Notes: a model not told the origin generated them from the sequence alone. Positions 36,008-47,179 are shown, counted from the first letter of the stretch. The stretch: 64,000 nucleotides of DNA from Piscinibacter lacus (GCF_016735685.1 NZ_JAERRA010000001.1:1736001-1800000), one strand, 5' to 3'. Numbers and translations are program-made.

Positions 36008-37999
36008 TCAGCTTGCGGGTGGGGGCAGGGCGCGCAGGGCGGTGCGCAGCCTCCGCGCCAGGGCTTGCAAGGCCGGGGCCTGGCCGGCGCCGGCTTCCTG
36101 CGGCCGCCAGCGCCAGCGCTCCAGGGCCTCCAGCGCGGCCACGGCCTCGTCGGCCTTCGCGCCGTGCTGTGCCCGCAGGGCGGCGGCCAGGGCCCGCGGG
36201 CTGGCGGGCTGCGGGCCCGGCCCCAGCACCCGGCCGGCTTCGCGGCGCAGGCGGGTCCAGCAGGCGGTCCAGGCCTCGGCGCGGCGTGGCCGGCCCCATC
36301 GCCAGGCGGCCAGTCCCAAGCCGCCCAGCAGCAGGCCAGCGCCCATCAGGCTGGGCAGGCGGGCGCCGAAGCCGGGCGGGCCGGCCTGCAGCACCTGCTC
36401 ATGCCAGCCCAGCTCGAAAGCCTGCCAGCCCTGCTGCCAGCGCGCGCCCATGTCGCCGGGCAGCCAGCGCAGCCAGGCGGCGGGCTCGGCCGGCGGCGGC
36501 CCCTGCTGCAGACGGGCGGGGGCCACGGCCTGGGTCGGGTCGATGCGCAGCCAGCCTTCGCCGGGCTGCCAGATCTCGGCCCAGGCATGGGCATGGCGCT
36601 GGCGGACGATCCAGACGCCCTCCGCCGCATCCCAGTCGGCGCCCTGGTAGCCGGTCACCAGCCGGGCCGGCACGTCGAAGGCCCGCATCAGCACGACGAA
36701 GGCGGCGGCATAGTGCTCGCAGAAGCCGGCCTTGCGCTCGAACCAGAAGCGGTCGATGGCGCTGCGCGGATCGCCCATGGCCCCGGGCGACAGGGTGTAG
36801 ACATAGCCCCCCTCGCGCAGTTGCTGCATCAGGCCCGCGGCCAGGCTGCGGGCATCGGCCTGCTGCCAGCGCGGCTCGCGCCGCATGCGGGCGGCCAGAT
36901 CCAGCAGGCGGGGGTTGTGGCCGGGCGGCAGTTCCAGGAAGTCTTGCAGGCCGACCACCAGCTCGACCGGACCATGCTGGAACTGGGTCCAGAGCCGGGC
37001 TTGCAGGCTGGCGCGGCGGCGCAGCGGTTCGGCCAGCGACCAGTGCAGATCGTCCTCGCGCCGCGCCTCGGCCAGCTCGGGCGCCCGGGTGAAGACGCCG
37101 TCGCTGGCCTCGGGCAGGGGCAGCACGGGCAGGCGGGTGGCCTCGACATGCAGCTCATAGTCCAGCGCCTGGCCCGACAGGCGCAGGTTCAGCGCCGGCC
37201 GAAGGGCCTCGGGAAAGCTGGCTTGCAGCACCGTCCAGCGGCTGCCGTCGAACTGGCCGAGCACCGGGCCGCGGAAGTAGCGCGCCTCGGGCGGCAGGGT
37301 CTGGCCCGGCGCCAGGCGCAGGCGCAGGACGGGCTGTGGATCGAGCGCGAGCTGGCCCACATCGCCCCAGGCCAGGCTGTCCGACAGGCCGGTGCGCGCG
37401 CTGCCGCTGCCCGGCCAGAAGGGCTGGGGCCGCGGCAGCAGGGCGAAGAGCAGCAGCATGGGCGGCAGGGCCAGCAGCAGCAGGCGGCCGGCCAGGCCGG
37501 CGGCCTCGCGCAGCGGCGGCTTGCCGGCCGGCAGGCTGGCCAGCACCAGGGCCGTCAGCAGGCCCCAGACGGACAGGGCCGCGGCCAGCGCCGTGCCCGG
37601 CGACTGGCTGCCGAGGAACTGCGCCAGCACCAGGAAGAAGCCGAGGAAGAAGACCACCAGCGCATCGCGCCGGGCGCGCAGCTCCAGGGTCTTGAGCGCG
37701 ACCAGCACCACCAGCAGGGTGTGACCGGCCGCCCGGCCGACCAGGCTGCCATGGGTCCACAGGCTCAGACCCAGGGCCAGCAGCAGCAGGCCCAGGAGCA
37801 GGCCGCGGCCGGGCAGGGCGGCGCCGCGCAGGGCGAGCTGCGCCCGCCACAGCAGCACGGCCAGCACCAGGCCGCCCGTCCACAGCGGCTGGCCGGGCAG
37901 GTGGGGCGCGACGGTGAAGCCCAGCACGGCGAGCAGGAAGAGGGTGTCGCGCACCTCGCGCGGGGCCGCGGCCCGGCGGGACGGCAGCCAGCGGCTCAC
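36008..37999 (-). CDS. TgpA-like membrane transglutaminase (DUF3488 + transglutaminase-like)
   Basis: From a GTG that overlaps the DUF58 stop by four bases, the 663-residue protein has an N-terminal block of five or six membrane helices (DUF3488). A periplasmic transglutaminase core follows, with the catalytic Cys in FWFERKAGFCEHYAAAFV, a His in ARLVTGYQGA...HAHAWAEIW and an Asp in GWLRIDPTQAV. A final helix and a small C-terminal domain (DUF4129-like) close it. The open frame reaches far upstream but only as a shadow of the DUF58 gene. With MoxR and DUF58 it forms a conserved three-gene unit; TgpA is essential in Pseudomonas, with an unclear substrate. Confidence 0.9.
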   Translation of the reverse strand: MSRWLPSRRAAAPREVRDTLFLLAVLGFTVAPHLPGQPLWTGGLVLAVLLWRAQLALRGAALPGRGLLLGLLLLALGLSLWTHGSLVGRAAGHTLLVVLVALKTLELRARRDALVVFFLGFFLVLAQFLGSQSPGTALAAALSVWGLLTALVLASLPAGKPPLREAAGLAGRLLLLALPPMLLLFALLPRPQPFWPGSGSARTGLSDSLAWGDVGQLALDPQPVLRLRLAPGQTLPPEARYFRGPVLGQFDGSRWTVLQASFPEALRPALNLRLSGQALDYELHVEATRLPVLPLPEASDGVFTRAPELAEARREDDLHWSLAEPLRRRASLQARLWTQFQHGPVELVVGLQDFLELPPGHNPRLLDLAARMRREPRWQQADARSLAAGLMQQLREGGYVYTLSPGAMGDPRSAIDRFWFERKAGFCEHYAAAFVVLMRAFDVPARLVTGYQGADWDAAEGVWIVRQRHAHAWAEIWQPGEGWLRIDPTQAVAPARLQQGPPPAEPAAWLRWLPGDMGARWQQGWQAFELGWHEQVLQAGPPGFGARLPSLMGAGLLLGGLGLAAWRWGRPRRAEAWTACWTRLRREAGRVLGPGPQPASPRALAAALRAQHGAKADEAVAALEALERWRWRPQEAGAGQAPALQALARRLRTALRALPPPAS

Positions 38000-38948
38000 C
38001 ACCGGGCCAGCCTTTCCAGCGCGGCACGGCGCTGCGCCGGGCCCTGGCCGGGCGGCAGGGTCTGGCCGGGCAGGCGCAGGCTCCAGGCCGGGCCGGCGAG
38101 GCCGCGGTCGAGCACGGCCTGGGTGAGCTGCTGCAAGCGGCCCTCGTCGTCCAGGCCGGGCTTGCAGTCCTGCCAGTCGATCAGGGCCGCGCCGGCCGGC
38201 TCGGGCAGGCGCTCGCGCACCAGGGGCAGTTCGTCGCGCGCCAGGGCCGCGGCCGAGGCGCGCCAGGCGATCTGCCCCTGCGCATCGCCCGGGCGCCAGG
38301 GCCGCAGGCCTTCGATGACCGCGGTTTCGAGCCGGCGACCGCCGCCCGCGCCTTCGGCCCGGGCCGGCGTGCCGGGGCCGGGCCGGGGGCTGGGCCAGAC
38401 CCACAGCCGGCCGGGTAGCTGCCAGTCGGCCGAGACGGTGAAGAGGCCGAGCGGAAAGCGGGTCTCGACCCGCAGCGGCGGCAGGGCATGGTGGCCGCGC
38501 CGGGGGGCGGGCAGGCGCAGTTCCAGCTCCAGGCCGTCGTCGGCGGGCAGGTCGGTCCAGACCGGCTCGGTGGCGGCGGCCAGCAGCGGGCCGCCGTCGG
38601 GCCGCAGGCTCAGGCCCAGGCCGTGGCGCCGGCCGCCGGCCAGGGTCGGTCGGCCGCCGCCCTCCAGCCGCAGCCGCAGCCGGGCCAGCTCGCCGGCATG
38701 CACCGGCTCGACCGGCCGCAGGCTCAGCCGCAGGCCGTGCACCGCCAGCACGCCGACCAGCAGGGCCACGCCGGCCAGGGCGATGAGCAGGTCGGTCAGG
38801 GCATGGCCCAGGCTGAGCTGCTCATTGATCGAGGCCAGGCCCAGGCCGGCCACCGTGAGCGCGAAGACCTGGCCCGCGCGGGTCGGCCGGATGCGCAGGC
38901 TGCGCCAGCCGATCTGCAGCGCCGGGCCGGCCCGGTCGGCCGGCGGGC

Positions 38949-38952
<4 letters not shown>
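37996..38952 (-). CDS. DUF58 domain protein of the MoxR cluster
   Basis: The GTG start overlaps the moxR stop by four bases. The 318-residue protein has two N-terminal membrane helices (ALTVAGLGLASINEQLSLG; LIALAGVALLVGVLAVHGL), then a beta-rich segment and the DUF58 core. The core contains GGRRLETAVIEGLRPWRPGDAQ (read in pieces, the conserved arginine-rich DUF58 turn) and IAWRASAAA. DUF58 proteins work with MoxR ATPases, possibly as von Willebrand-like partners or chaperone clients. The order moxR, DUF58, tgpA in one coupled unit is the widely seen arrangement. Confidence 0.88.
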
Positions 38953-39881
<929 letters not shown>

Positions 39882-39919
39882 AGCTGATTCGTGCCCGTCC
39901 TGCGGGTCGATCCCCTGGG

Positions 39920-40873
39920 ATGGCCACTGCCTATTTCACGCATCCGGACTGCCGCAAGCACGTCCAGAGCCCCGATCACCCCGAGAGCCCGCAGCGCCTC
40001 GATGCGATCGCCGACCTGCTGATCGCCACCGGGCTCGATGCCTTGCTGGACATGCGCGAGGCGCCGCTGGCCACCGAGCTGCAACTGGCCCGGGCGCACA
40101 CCAGCCTCTACGTGAGCACGCTGCGCGAGCTGTGCGCCGAGATCGACCGCAGCGGCACGCCGCGCCGGCTCGACCCGGACACCCGCGCCGGCCCGGGCAG
40201 TTGGCAGGCCGCGCTGCGGGCCGCCGGCGCGGCGGTGGCGGCCACCGACCTGGTGCTGTCCGGTGGCGCCGAGAACGCCTTCTGCGCGGTGCGCCCGCCC
40301 GGCCACCATGCCGAGAAGGACAAGGCCATGGGCTTCTGCCTCTTCAACAACGTGGCGGTGGCGGTGCGGCATGCGCTGGATGTCCACGGCCTCAAGCGCG
40401 TGGCCGTGGTCGATTTCGACGTGCACCACGGCAACGGCACCGAGGACATCCTGGCCAACGATGCGCGCACCCTCATGGTCGGCTTCTTCCAGCATCCGCT
40501 CTACCCCGGCAGCGGCGAGCTGCCCAAGGGCCCGAACATGCTCAACCTGCCGGTGCCGCCCTACACCAAGGGCGCGGCCATCCGCGAGCTCTTCAGCTCC
40601 CGGCTGATTCCGCGCCTGGATGCCTTCAAGCCCGAGCTGCTGGTGCTCTCGGCCGGCTTCGATGCGCACCGCGACGACGACCTTGCCCAGCTCATGCTGG
40701 TCGAGGACGACTTCGCCTGGATCACCCGCGAGCTCAAGGCCTGCGCGCAGCGCCATGCGCGGGGCCGCATCGTGTCCTGCCTGGAGGGTGGCTACAACCT
40801 CGGCGCGCTCGCGCGCAGCGTGCTGGCCCATCTGCGCGTGCTGGCCGGCATCGACGGGGGGCGCACCCGATGA
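39920..40873 (+). CDS. Histone-deacetylase-superfamily amidohydrolase
   Basis: The 317-residue enzyme belongs to the zinc-dependent deacetylase/acetylpolyamine amidohydrolase family. Signature stretches are RPPGHHAEKDKAMGFCLFNN (the tandem His), VVDFDVHHGNGTEDI (zinc-binding Asp and His) and SAGFDAHRDD (second Asp), with a final LEGGYN. Bacterial members deacetylate small amides such as acetylpolyamines, or acetyl-lysine; the substrate here is unknown. Its stop overlaps the mechanosensitive-channel start by four bases (ATGA). Confidence 0.92.
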   Translation: MATAYFTHPDCRKHVQSPDHPESPQRLDAIADLLIATGLDALLDMREAPLATELQLARAHTSLYVSTLRELCAEIDRSGTPRRLDPDTRAGPGSWQAALRAAGAAVAATDLVLSGGAENAFCAVRPPGHHAEKDKAMGFCLFNNVAVAVRHALDVHGLKRVAVVDFDVHHGNGTEDILANDARTLMVGFFQHPLYPGSGELPKGPNMLNLPVPPYTKGAAIRELFSSRLIPRLDAFKPELLVLSAGFDAHRDDDLAQLMLVEDDFAWITRELKACAQRHARGRIVSCLEGGYNLGALARSVLAHLRVLAGIDGGRTR

Positions 40874-42276
40874 GCCGCGGGTTGGCACTTCTGCTGGCCG
40901 TGCCCGCAGCCCATGCGGGATCGGCCAGCGCCCCGGCTGCGGCGGCCAGCGCGGCCCCGGTCCCGGCCGTGACCGAGGATCTCAACCGCCTGCTGACCGC
41001 CCTGACCCAGCCGCATGCCCTGAGCGAGCTGGCCGTGCTGGCTGCCAGCCTGCTGCTGGCGGCCCTGCTGGTCTGGGGGCTGCGGCAGGCCCAGCTCAAG
41101 GCGGGCCGCATGCTGGTCGGCCAGCGCCTGGTCGACGGGGCGGTCTTTCCGCTGCTGGCCTTCCTGTTGGCGGCGATCGCGCGGCGCCTGGTCTTCCCGG
41201 GGCAGACGCTGCTGCCGGTCTTCCAACTGGCCCTGCCCATCCTGTTCTCCCTGGCCGTGATCCGCAGCGCCGTGCATGTGCTGCGCATGGCGCTGCCGCA
41301 GTCGGGCTGGGTGCGGGTGGTCGAGCGCTGGCTGTCCTGGCTGGCCTGGATCGGCGTGGTGCTCTGGGTCACCGGCGTGCTGCCGCTGCTGCTGGCCGAG
41401 CTGGACCAGATCAGTTGGACGCTGGCCGGCAAGCCGGTCACCCTGCGCAAGCTGATCGAGGGGGCGATCAGCGCCGCCGTGGTGCTGATGGTGGCGCTGT
41501 GGGTGTCGGCCGCGATCGAGTCGCGGCTGCTGGCCGGCGCGGTGGGCGAATCGCTGTCGCTGCGCAAGGTGGCGTCCAATGTGGTTCGCGCGCTGCTGAT
41601 GTTCGTCGGCTTGCTGATCGCGCTGTCGGCCGTGGGCATCGATCTCACGGCCCTGGGCGTGCTCGGCGGCGCGATCGGCGTCGGCATCGGCTTCGGCCTG
41701 CAGAAGCTGGCGGCCAACTACGTCAGCGGCTTCGTCATCCTGGCCGAGCGCTCGCTGCGCATCGGCGACTGGGTGCGGATCGACAACTTCGAGGGCCGCA
41801 TCGCCGACATCTCGACCCGCTACACCCGCGTGCGCTCGGCGGGCGGGCGCGAATCGCTGGTGCCCAACGAGATGCTGATCACGACCCGGGTCGAGAACCT
41901 CTCGCTGGCCGATCCCAATGTGCTGCTTCAGACCGTGGTGCAGGTGGCCTACGGCACCGATGTGGCCAGCCTGCGCGCGCGCATGGTCGAGGCCGTGGCC
42001 CGGGTGCCGCGCGTGCTGGCCAGCCCGGGGCCGAGCTGCCACCTGACGGCCTTCGCGGCCGACGGCCTGGAGCTGACGATCTTTTTCTGGATTGCCGACC
42101 CCGACAACGGCCAGGCCAATGTGCGCGGCGACGTCAATCTGGCCGTGCTGGCCCTGCTGACCCAGATGGAGATCGACATTCCCTTCCCGCAGCGGGTCGT
42201 CCACCTGGCCGCCGGCAGCCGCATGCCGCCGGCTGAGGGCAGGCCGGCCGCTGAAGCGGGATCGCCCGCCGCCTGA
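40870..42276 (+). CDS. MscS-family mechanosensitive ion channel
   Basis: The 468-residue protein opens under membrane tension to release solutes. It begins with a signal-like segment (LALLLAVPAAHAG), then four or five membrane helices and the MscS pore: LGVLGGAIGVGIGFGLQKLA, followed by the beta domain (LAERSLRIGDWVRIDNFEG). Conserved Gly/Ala spacing of the pore helix is intact. The start is the ATG overlapping the deacetylase stop; the open frame continues upstream only as a shadow of that gene. The C-terminal tail is alanine/proline-rich and variable. Confidence 0.92.
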   Translation: MSRGLALLLAVPAAHAGSASAPAAAASAAPVPAVTEDLNRLLTALTQPHALSELAVLAASLLLAALLVWGLRQAQLKAGRMLVGQRLVDGAVFPLLAFLLAAIARRLVFPGQTLLPVFQLALPILFSLAVIRSAVHVLRMALPQSGWVRVVERWLSWLAWIGVVLWVTGVLPLLLAELDQISWTLAGKPVTLRKLIEGAISAAVVLMVALWVSAAIESRLLAGAVGESLSLRKVASNVVRALLMFVGLLIALSAVGIDLTALGVLGGAIGVGIGFGLQKLAANYVSGFVILAERSLRIGDWVRIDNFEGRIADISTRYTRVRSAGGRESLVPNEMLITTRVENLSLADPNVLLQTVVQVAYGTDVASLRARMVEAVARVPRVLASPGPSCHLTAFAADGLELTIFFWIADPDNGQANVRGDVNLAVLALLTQMEIDIPFPQRVVHLAAGSRMPPAEGRPAAEAGSPAA

Positions 42277-42306
42277 AGGGCTGGAACCGGGCCGCCGGGC
42301 CCTTCA
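42274..42306. terminator. Hairpin between convergent genes (possible bidirectional terminator)
   Basis: TGAAGGGC (42274-42281) and GCCCTTCA (42299-42306) form a perfect 8-base inverted repeat that includes the stop codons of both convergent genes. There is no T run on either side, so termination would have to rely on the stem or on Rho. Confidence 0.4.
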
Positions 42307-44520
42307 TGCCGCGCCCTCGGCATGGATGCGCTCCAGCGGCAGCCGCACCGTGCAGACGATGCCCCCGCGGGCCCGCGCCTGCCAGCTCACCTGCCCGCCG
42401 AGCTGGCGCATGCGCTTGCGGATGCCGCCCAGGCCCAGGCCGGGCGCCCAGGCTTCGGGATCGCGGCCCTGGCCGTCGTCGCCGATCGACAGGCTCAGCT
42501 CCTCCGCATCGCAGTGCAGCGTCACGCTCACCGATTGCGCGCGGGCATGGGCGATGGCATTGCTCAGCAGCTCGCGCAGCACGCGGGTTAGGGCCGACCA
42601 GGCGGCCACGCTCAGCAGCGGATCCAGGTCGAGCTGCTGCTGCCAGTGCAGGTTCAGCCCGGCAAGCTGAAGCCGGTGCGCGGCATCGGCCTTCCAGTCG
42701 GCCGCCGCCTCGCCCAGGCGCGGGTTGCCGGTGGCCAGGCCGCGGGTGAGCGTCTTCAGGTCCTGCAGGGTGTGGCGGATGTATTCCTCGCGCTCGGGCG
42801 TGCCGGCGCCGTACATCAGCGTCAACAGCCGGGCGCCGATGTCGTCGTGCAGGTCCTGGGCGATGCGCTCGCGCTCTTCGCGCCGGCCGCGCTCCACCGC
42901 ACGGTCGTAGGCGATGGCCCGGCCGAGCTGGGCCGCGAGCCCCGCGGCCAAGCGCGCATCGGCCCGGGTGAAGACGCGGCGGCCGCGTTCGGCCAAGTGG
43001 AGTTCGATCCAGCCCGGCGCGCCGCCGCCGTCCAGCGTCGGCAGGGGCACGGCCAGGCCGGCGCCATGGTCGAGCAGCGTGACCCGCGCCGGCCGGCTGG
43101 GCTGCGGCCCCAGGGCGCGTCGCTCCAGCGGGTCGAAGACGCCCTGCAGCAGCCGGCCGAGCAGCTCGGGCAGGGCTTCGGGCCGGTGCTCGGCGGCCCG
43201 GGCGCTTTGGTAGAGGGCGTCGAAGAGGCGCCCGGTGTCGTCCAGACGCGGGCCGCGCAGGCGCGAGAGCAGCCAGGACCGGCCGACCAGATAGGCCACC
43301 ACGCCCAGGAAGGCTGCCAGGCTGGTGCGGGCGCTGGCGCCGCCGGGCAGCAGGTTGAGGAAGAGCAGGTCCAGCGAGGCGGCCACCGTGCCCGCGCCCG
43401 CCACCAGGCTGAACTCATGCAGCAGGCCCTGGCGGTCGCGCAGAAAGGGCAGCAGGAGCAGCAGCGAGGCGAGGAAGACCGTCCACCACAGCGAGCCGCT
43501 GCCGGCGATCTCCTGGGCATCCAGGCCCGGGCGGCTGGCCGCCACCGACACGCTCAGCAGCAGCCAGGCGCCCATCACCAGGCTGAGCATGCGCCGCAGC
43601 AGCAGGGCCTGCGGATGCAGGCCCTGCGGCCCGTGCCGGCTCAGCGCCAGCATGGCGGCCAGGCCCAGGCCGGCGACGCCGATCTGGTTGAGCAGCCAGC
43701 CCGGCCCGTCCGGCCAGCCCAGCACGGCCAGCAGGACCAGGCCGGCCAGCAGCCAGCCCAGCAGGGCCAGGCGGCCGGCACGGGGATGGCGCAGGGGATG
43801 CAGCAGGGCGGCATGGAAGGTGGCGGCGGCCGTCGCCAGGTCCAGGCCGCTGCGCAGCGGCAGCTCGGCCTGCGCCCAGCCCGGGGGCAGCACCAGGGGC
43901 GAGGCCTCGCCCACCAGAAGGAAGAGCAGGTGGCCGATCACGCAGGCGGTGATGAGCGCAAACAGCGCGCTGCTGGCCTGCGGCCGCACGATCAGCACCC
44001 AGACCGCCAGGCCGTAGAGCAGCAGCACCAGAGCCGCCAGCAGCAGCGGCCCGGGGCCCAGGTGCAGGCCGGGCGGGGCGTCCACGGTGAGGCGCCGGCC
44101 GTCGGCCAGCACCAGCACCAGCACCAGCCGCTCGGCCCCGCCCAGGGCCGCCAGCCGCTGCTGGGTCTCGACCCAGGCCTGGCGCGTCGGGTTCTCGGTC
44201 AGCCAGCGCGCCGAGGGCAGGCGCATCAGGCCGTTGACCGGCCAGGCCGGGCCTTCGCCCCGCGCGATCGCCACCACGCCCTGGCCGGCCTCGCCGCGCA
44301 GGGCCGGCGCGCGGCTGCCCTCGGCCAGCACCAGGCCGCCGTCGGCGCTCAAGGCCCAGGCGATGCCCGGTTGCGGCAGCCGGGCCAGGCTGAGCAGCAG
44401 GGCGGACAAGGCCAGGATCGCCGGCAGCAGGGCCAGGGACAGGCTCAGCAGCTCGCCGCCCTTCAGGCGCGCTTCGCGGCCGTCCGGCAGGGCCGGTCCG
44501 GCGGGGCGCAGCCGCCTCAT
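42304..44520 (-). CDS. Multi-helix membrane sensor histidine kinase (NarL-type)
   Basis: The 738-residue protein has a first helix and an extracytoplasmic loop, then about seven more helices between residues 150 and 430. The kinase core follows with the phospho-acceptor His in RERIAQDLHDDIGARLLTL, typical of HisKA_3 kinases that pair with LuxR-type regulators. The ATP-binding domain shows ELLSNAIAHARAQ, SIGDDGQGRDP and GLGLGGIRKRMRQLGG. It is followed, on the same strand but upstream in transcription order, by the response-regulator gene (66 bases apart), so the pair forms one signalling unit. The stimulus is unknown. Confidence 0.9.
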   Translation of the reverse strand: MRRLRPAGPALPDGREARLKGGELLSLSLALLPAILALSALLLSLARLPQPGIAWALSADGGLVLAEGSRAPALRGEAGQGVVAIARGEGPAWPVNGLMRLPSARWLTENPTRQAWVETQQRLAALGGAERLVLVLVLADGRRLTVDAPPGLHLGPGPLLLAALVLLLYGLAVWVLIVRPQASSALFALITACVIGHLLFLLVGEASPLVLPPGWAQAELPLRSGLDLATAAATFHAALLHPLRHPRAGRLALLGWLLAGLVLLAVLGWPDGPGWLLNQIGVAGLGLAAMLALSRHGPQGLHPQALLLRRMLSLVMGAWLLLSVSVAASRPGLDAQEIAGSGSLWWTVFLASLLLLLPFLRDRQGLLHEFSLVAGAGTVAASLDLLFLNLLPGGASARTSLAAFLGVVAYLVGRSWLLSRLRGPRLDDTGRLFDALYQSARAAEHRPEALPELLGRLLQGVFDPLERRALGPQPSRPARVTLLDHGAGLAVPLPTLDGGGAPGWIELHLAERGRRVFTRADARLAAGLAAQLGRAIAYDRAVERGRREERERIAQDLHDDIGARLLTLMYGAGTPEREEYIRHTLQDLKTLTRGLATGNPRLGEAAADWKADAAHRLQLAGLNLHWQQQLDLDPLLSVAAWSALTRVLRELLSNAIAHARAQSVSVTLHCDAEELSLSIGDDGQGRDPEAWAPGLGLGGIRKRMRQLGGQVSWQARARGGIVCTVRLPLERIHAEGAA

Positions 44521-44585
44521 CGCAGGGCTTTCGCGCCGGGCTGGTCCCGGGCTGCCGGCTGCCTCACGGCCGCATGCTCACCGTC

Positions 44586-45275
44586 TCACACCAGGCCCTG
44601 CTTGCTCGCATAGACGGCCGCCTCGGCGCGGCTGGAGACATCGAGCTTGCGGTAGATGGCCTTGATGTGGTCGTTGACGGTGAACCACTTGATGCCCATG
44701 AGCCCGGCGATCTCCTTGATCGTGAAGCCCTTGCTGAGCAGGGTCAGCACCTCGCTCTCGCGCGGCGTCAGGGCCGGCGGGTCGACCCGGCCGGGGGTCG
44801 GCCGGCTCGCGGTCGGCGGGGGCGGTGCGGCCTTGCCGTCCTCGCCCTGGCGGAAGTGCGAGAGCAGGCGCCGGGCGATGGCCGGTGAGAGCGGCGGCTG
44901 GCCGCGGACGATCTTCTGCATCTCCTCGACCAGCACCTCGAAGCGGTCTTCCTTGAGCAGGTAGCCGTCGGCGCCGCGCTGCAGGGCCGGGAAGAGGTGG
45001 TCGTCGTCGGAGTACAGGGTGGTGACGATCTTGGTGGCGGGATGCTCGACCAGCTCGCCCAGCAGCTCCAGGCCGCTGCCATCGGGCAGCTCCAGGTCGA
45101 GCAGCATCAGGCCGTGCGGCGGCAGCTTGGGCCCGCGCATCAGGCGCTGGCGGGCGGTGTGGAGGTCGCTGGCTTCGTCGACCGACTTCACGTCGGAGAA
45201 GCTGGCCCGCACCACGCGGCCCAGGAAGGCCCGGGCGACCGGGTTGTCTTCGACGATCAGCACCTCGACGGACAT
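44586..45275 (-). CDS. LuxR-type two-component response regulator
   Basis: From [15 protein letters not shown] the 229-residue regulator has a receiver domain with acidic pocket E9-D10, phospho-acceptor D60 ([12 protein letters not shown]) and the conserved Lys in [10 protein letters not shown] linker rich in proline follows, then a LuxR helix-turn-helix ([21 protein letters not shown]). It should be activated by the adjacent kinase and bind DNA. The frame extends 24 codons upstream without a ribosome site. It is divergent from surE across a 225-base gap. Confidence 0.93.
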   Translation of the reverse strand: MSVEVLIVEDNPVARAFLGRVVRASFSDVKSVDEASDLHTARQRLMRGPKLPPHGLMLLDLELPDGSGLELLGELVEHPATKIVTTLYSDDDHLFPALQRGADGYLLKEDRFEVLVEEMQKIVRGQPPLSPAIARRLLSHFRQGEDGKAAPPPPTASRPTPGRVDPPALTPRESEVLTLLSKGFTIKEIAGLMGIKWFTVNDHIKAIYRKLDVSSRAEAAVYASKQGLV

Positions 45276-45500
45276 GGCAGGCAGCGGGCTCGCTCGGGCA
45301 GTGAGGGGAGGGCGGGTGCAGCCCCCGGGCTGTCCGCCGGGTCGCATCGCCGTATGGCTGCGAGCTTAGCGGCTGCCCGCGGCCCCGCCGAGCCCGGCGG
45401 CCCCCCGGACGTGCGGGGCGGGTCCGGCCCAGGGGTCGGGTGCCCTGGCGCCCCGACCCTGGCGCGGGCCGGGCGCGGGTCGGCCCCTACACTGCGCCGC

Positions 45501-46247
45501 ATGCGCATCCTGGTCAGCAACGACGACGGTTATCTCGCCCCCGGCCTGGCCGCCCTGGTCGAGGCCTGCCGGGCCTACGGCGAGGTCGACGTGGTCGCCC
45601 CCGAGGCCAATGCCAGCGGCACCTCCAACGCCCTGACCCTGCAACGGCCCCTGACCGTGCAGACGGCGGCCAATGGCTTCCGCTATGTCAACGGCACGCC
45701 CTCGGACTGCGTGCACGTGGCGCTCACCGGCTTGCTGCCGCAGCGGCCGGACCTGGTCGTCTCGGGCATCAACAACGGCGAGAACATGGGGGACGACACC
45801 CTCTACTCCGGCACCATCGCCGCGGCGACCGAGGCCTATCTCTTCGGCATCCCGGCGATCGCCTTCTCGCTGCAGCACCGGGGCTGGACCGGGCTCGACA
45901 CCGCCGCCGCCGTGGCCCATGAGCTGATCGGCCGCGTGCTGCGGCGCCCGCCCTCGGCCGGCCCCTGGCTGCTGAACGTGAACGTGCCGCAGCGCCCGCT
46001 GGCCGATCTGGCCGGCTGGAAGCTGACGCGCCTGGGCAAGCGCCACGCCAGCGAGCCGGTGATCCGCCAGCTCAACCCGCGCGGCGATCCCATCTACTGG
46101 ATCGGCGCGGCGGGCGGGGCGCGCGAGGCCGGCGAGGGCACCGATTTCCATGCCGTCGAGACCGGCCATGTCTCGATCACCCCGCTCCAGGTGGACCTGA
46201 CCGACCATGCCGGCCTGCCCGGCTGGTCGGGCTGGCTGCAGGGCTGA
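45501..46247 (+). CDS. surE: 5'/3'-nucleotidase SurE
   Basis: The 248-residue phosphatase removes phosphate from nucleoside monophosphates and helps survival in stationary phase. The metal site is visible as [15 protein letters not shown] at the N-terminus, SGTSNALT and [20 protein letters not shown]. The ATG is fixed by the conserved first residues; the frame runs open far upstream as a shadow. A TACACT hexamer 13 bases upstream (45488-45493) could be a -10 box with a very short leader. It starts the surE-pcm-nlpD stress block. Confidence 0.95.
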   Translation: MRILVSNDDGYLAPGLAALVEACRAYGEVDVVAPEANASGTSNALTLQRPLTVQTAANGFRYVNGTPSDCVHVALTGLLPQRPDLVVSGINNGENMGDDTLYSGTIAAATEAYLFGIPAIAFSLQHRGWTGLDTAAAVAHELIGRVLRRPPSAGPWLLNVNVPQRPLADLAGWKLTRLGKRHASEPVIRQLNPRGDPIYWIGAAGGAREAGEGTDFHAVETGHVSITPLQVDLTDHAGLPGWSGWLQG

Positions 46248-46263
46248 GGCCCGCGCCGCGCCG

Positions 46264-47085
46264 ATGGCCTCGACCCGGCCCCGCTTCCCCCTGCCGCTGG
46301 ATGCGTTGCGGGGCGGCGAGCGTCCTGCCCCGATCGCCCGGCCCGGCAGCCAGGCCTTGCTGCGTCCGCAAGCCCCGCTGGACGCCGCCGCGCGCGACCG
46401 CGCTCGGCAGACCGTGCCGGCCGGCCTGGGCCTGGATTCCGAGCAGGTCCGCGAGCGCCTGATCGGCCGGCTGGAGGCCCAGGGTCTGCGCGATCCGAGG
46501 GTCATCGCCGCCCTGCGCGCCGTGCCGCGCCACCTCTTCGTCGACAGCGCCTTGGCCCAGCAGGCCTATGAGGACACCAGCCTGCCGATCGGCTGGGGCC
46601 AGACGATCTCCAAGCCCTCGGTCGTCGCCCGCATGCTCGAGCTGCTGATCGCGCTTCAGCCCGCCGGCCGGCCGCTGTGCTTGATGGAGATCGGCAGCGG
46701 CTGCGGCTACCAGGCGGCGGTGATGCTGAACCTGGGCGTGAGCCGCCTGGTCAGCATCGAACGCCTGCGGCCGCTGCATGAGATGGCCCAGGCCCGGCTC
46801 GCGGCCTGCCGCGGCGACCGCCTGCGCCTGGTGCACGGCGATGGCCGGCTCGGCCATGCGCCGCTGGCGCCCTACGACGGCATCATTGCCGCGGCCGGCG
46901 GCGAGGCCTTGCCTGAGGCCTGGCTGGCCCAGCTTGCACCCGGTGGCCGGCTGGTCGCGCCCGTCGCGCGCAGCCCGGGCGGGCCGCAGTGCCTGGCCGT
47001 GGTGGATCGCATGGCCGATGGCCGCCTGGTCGAGCAGCGCCATGAAGCCGTGCTTTTTGTCCCCCTAGAATCCGGCCTCGCCTGA
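46264..47085 (+). CDS. pcm: Protein-L-isoaspartate O-methyltransferase
   Basis: The 273-residue enzyme methylates damaged isoaspartyl residues so that they can be repaired. Conserved motifs are GWGQTISKPSVVARML, the AdoMet loop LMEIGSGCGYQAAVM and IIAAAGGEALPEAW. About 60 variable residues precede the domain. It is longer than the usual 210-220 residues because of that leader. The ATG lies 17 bases after surE; an upstream in-frame ATG inside surE is less likely. Adjacent order surE then pcm is conserved in many proteobacteria. Confidence 0.93.
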   Translation: MASTRPRFPLPLDALRGGERPAPIARPGSQALLRPQAPLDAAARDRARQTVPAGLGLDSEQVRERLIGRLEAQGLRDPRVIAALRAVPRHLFVDSALAQQAYEDTSLPIGWGQTISKPSVVARMLELLIALQPAGRPLCLMEIGSGCGYQAAVMLNLGVSRLVSIERLRPLHEMAQARLAACRGDRLRLVHGDGRLGHAPLAPYDGIIAAAGGEALPEAWLAQLAPGGRLVAPVARSPGGPQCLAVVDRMADGRLVEQRHEAVLFVPLESGLA

Positions 47086-47179
47086 ACGGCCGACCCGACG
47101 GCTCGCCGCTGGATGCGGCCCCACGGGGCGCGACAGACGATGCGGCAGCCCCGTCGGCCCGGGCAGGAGACCCTGCACG

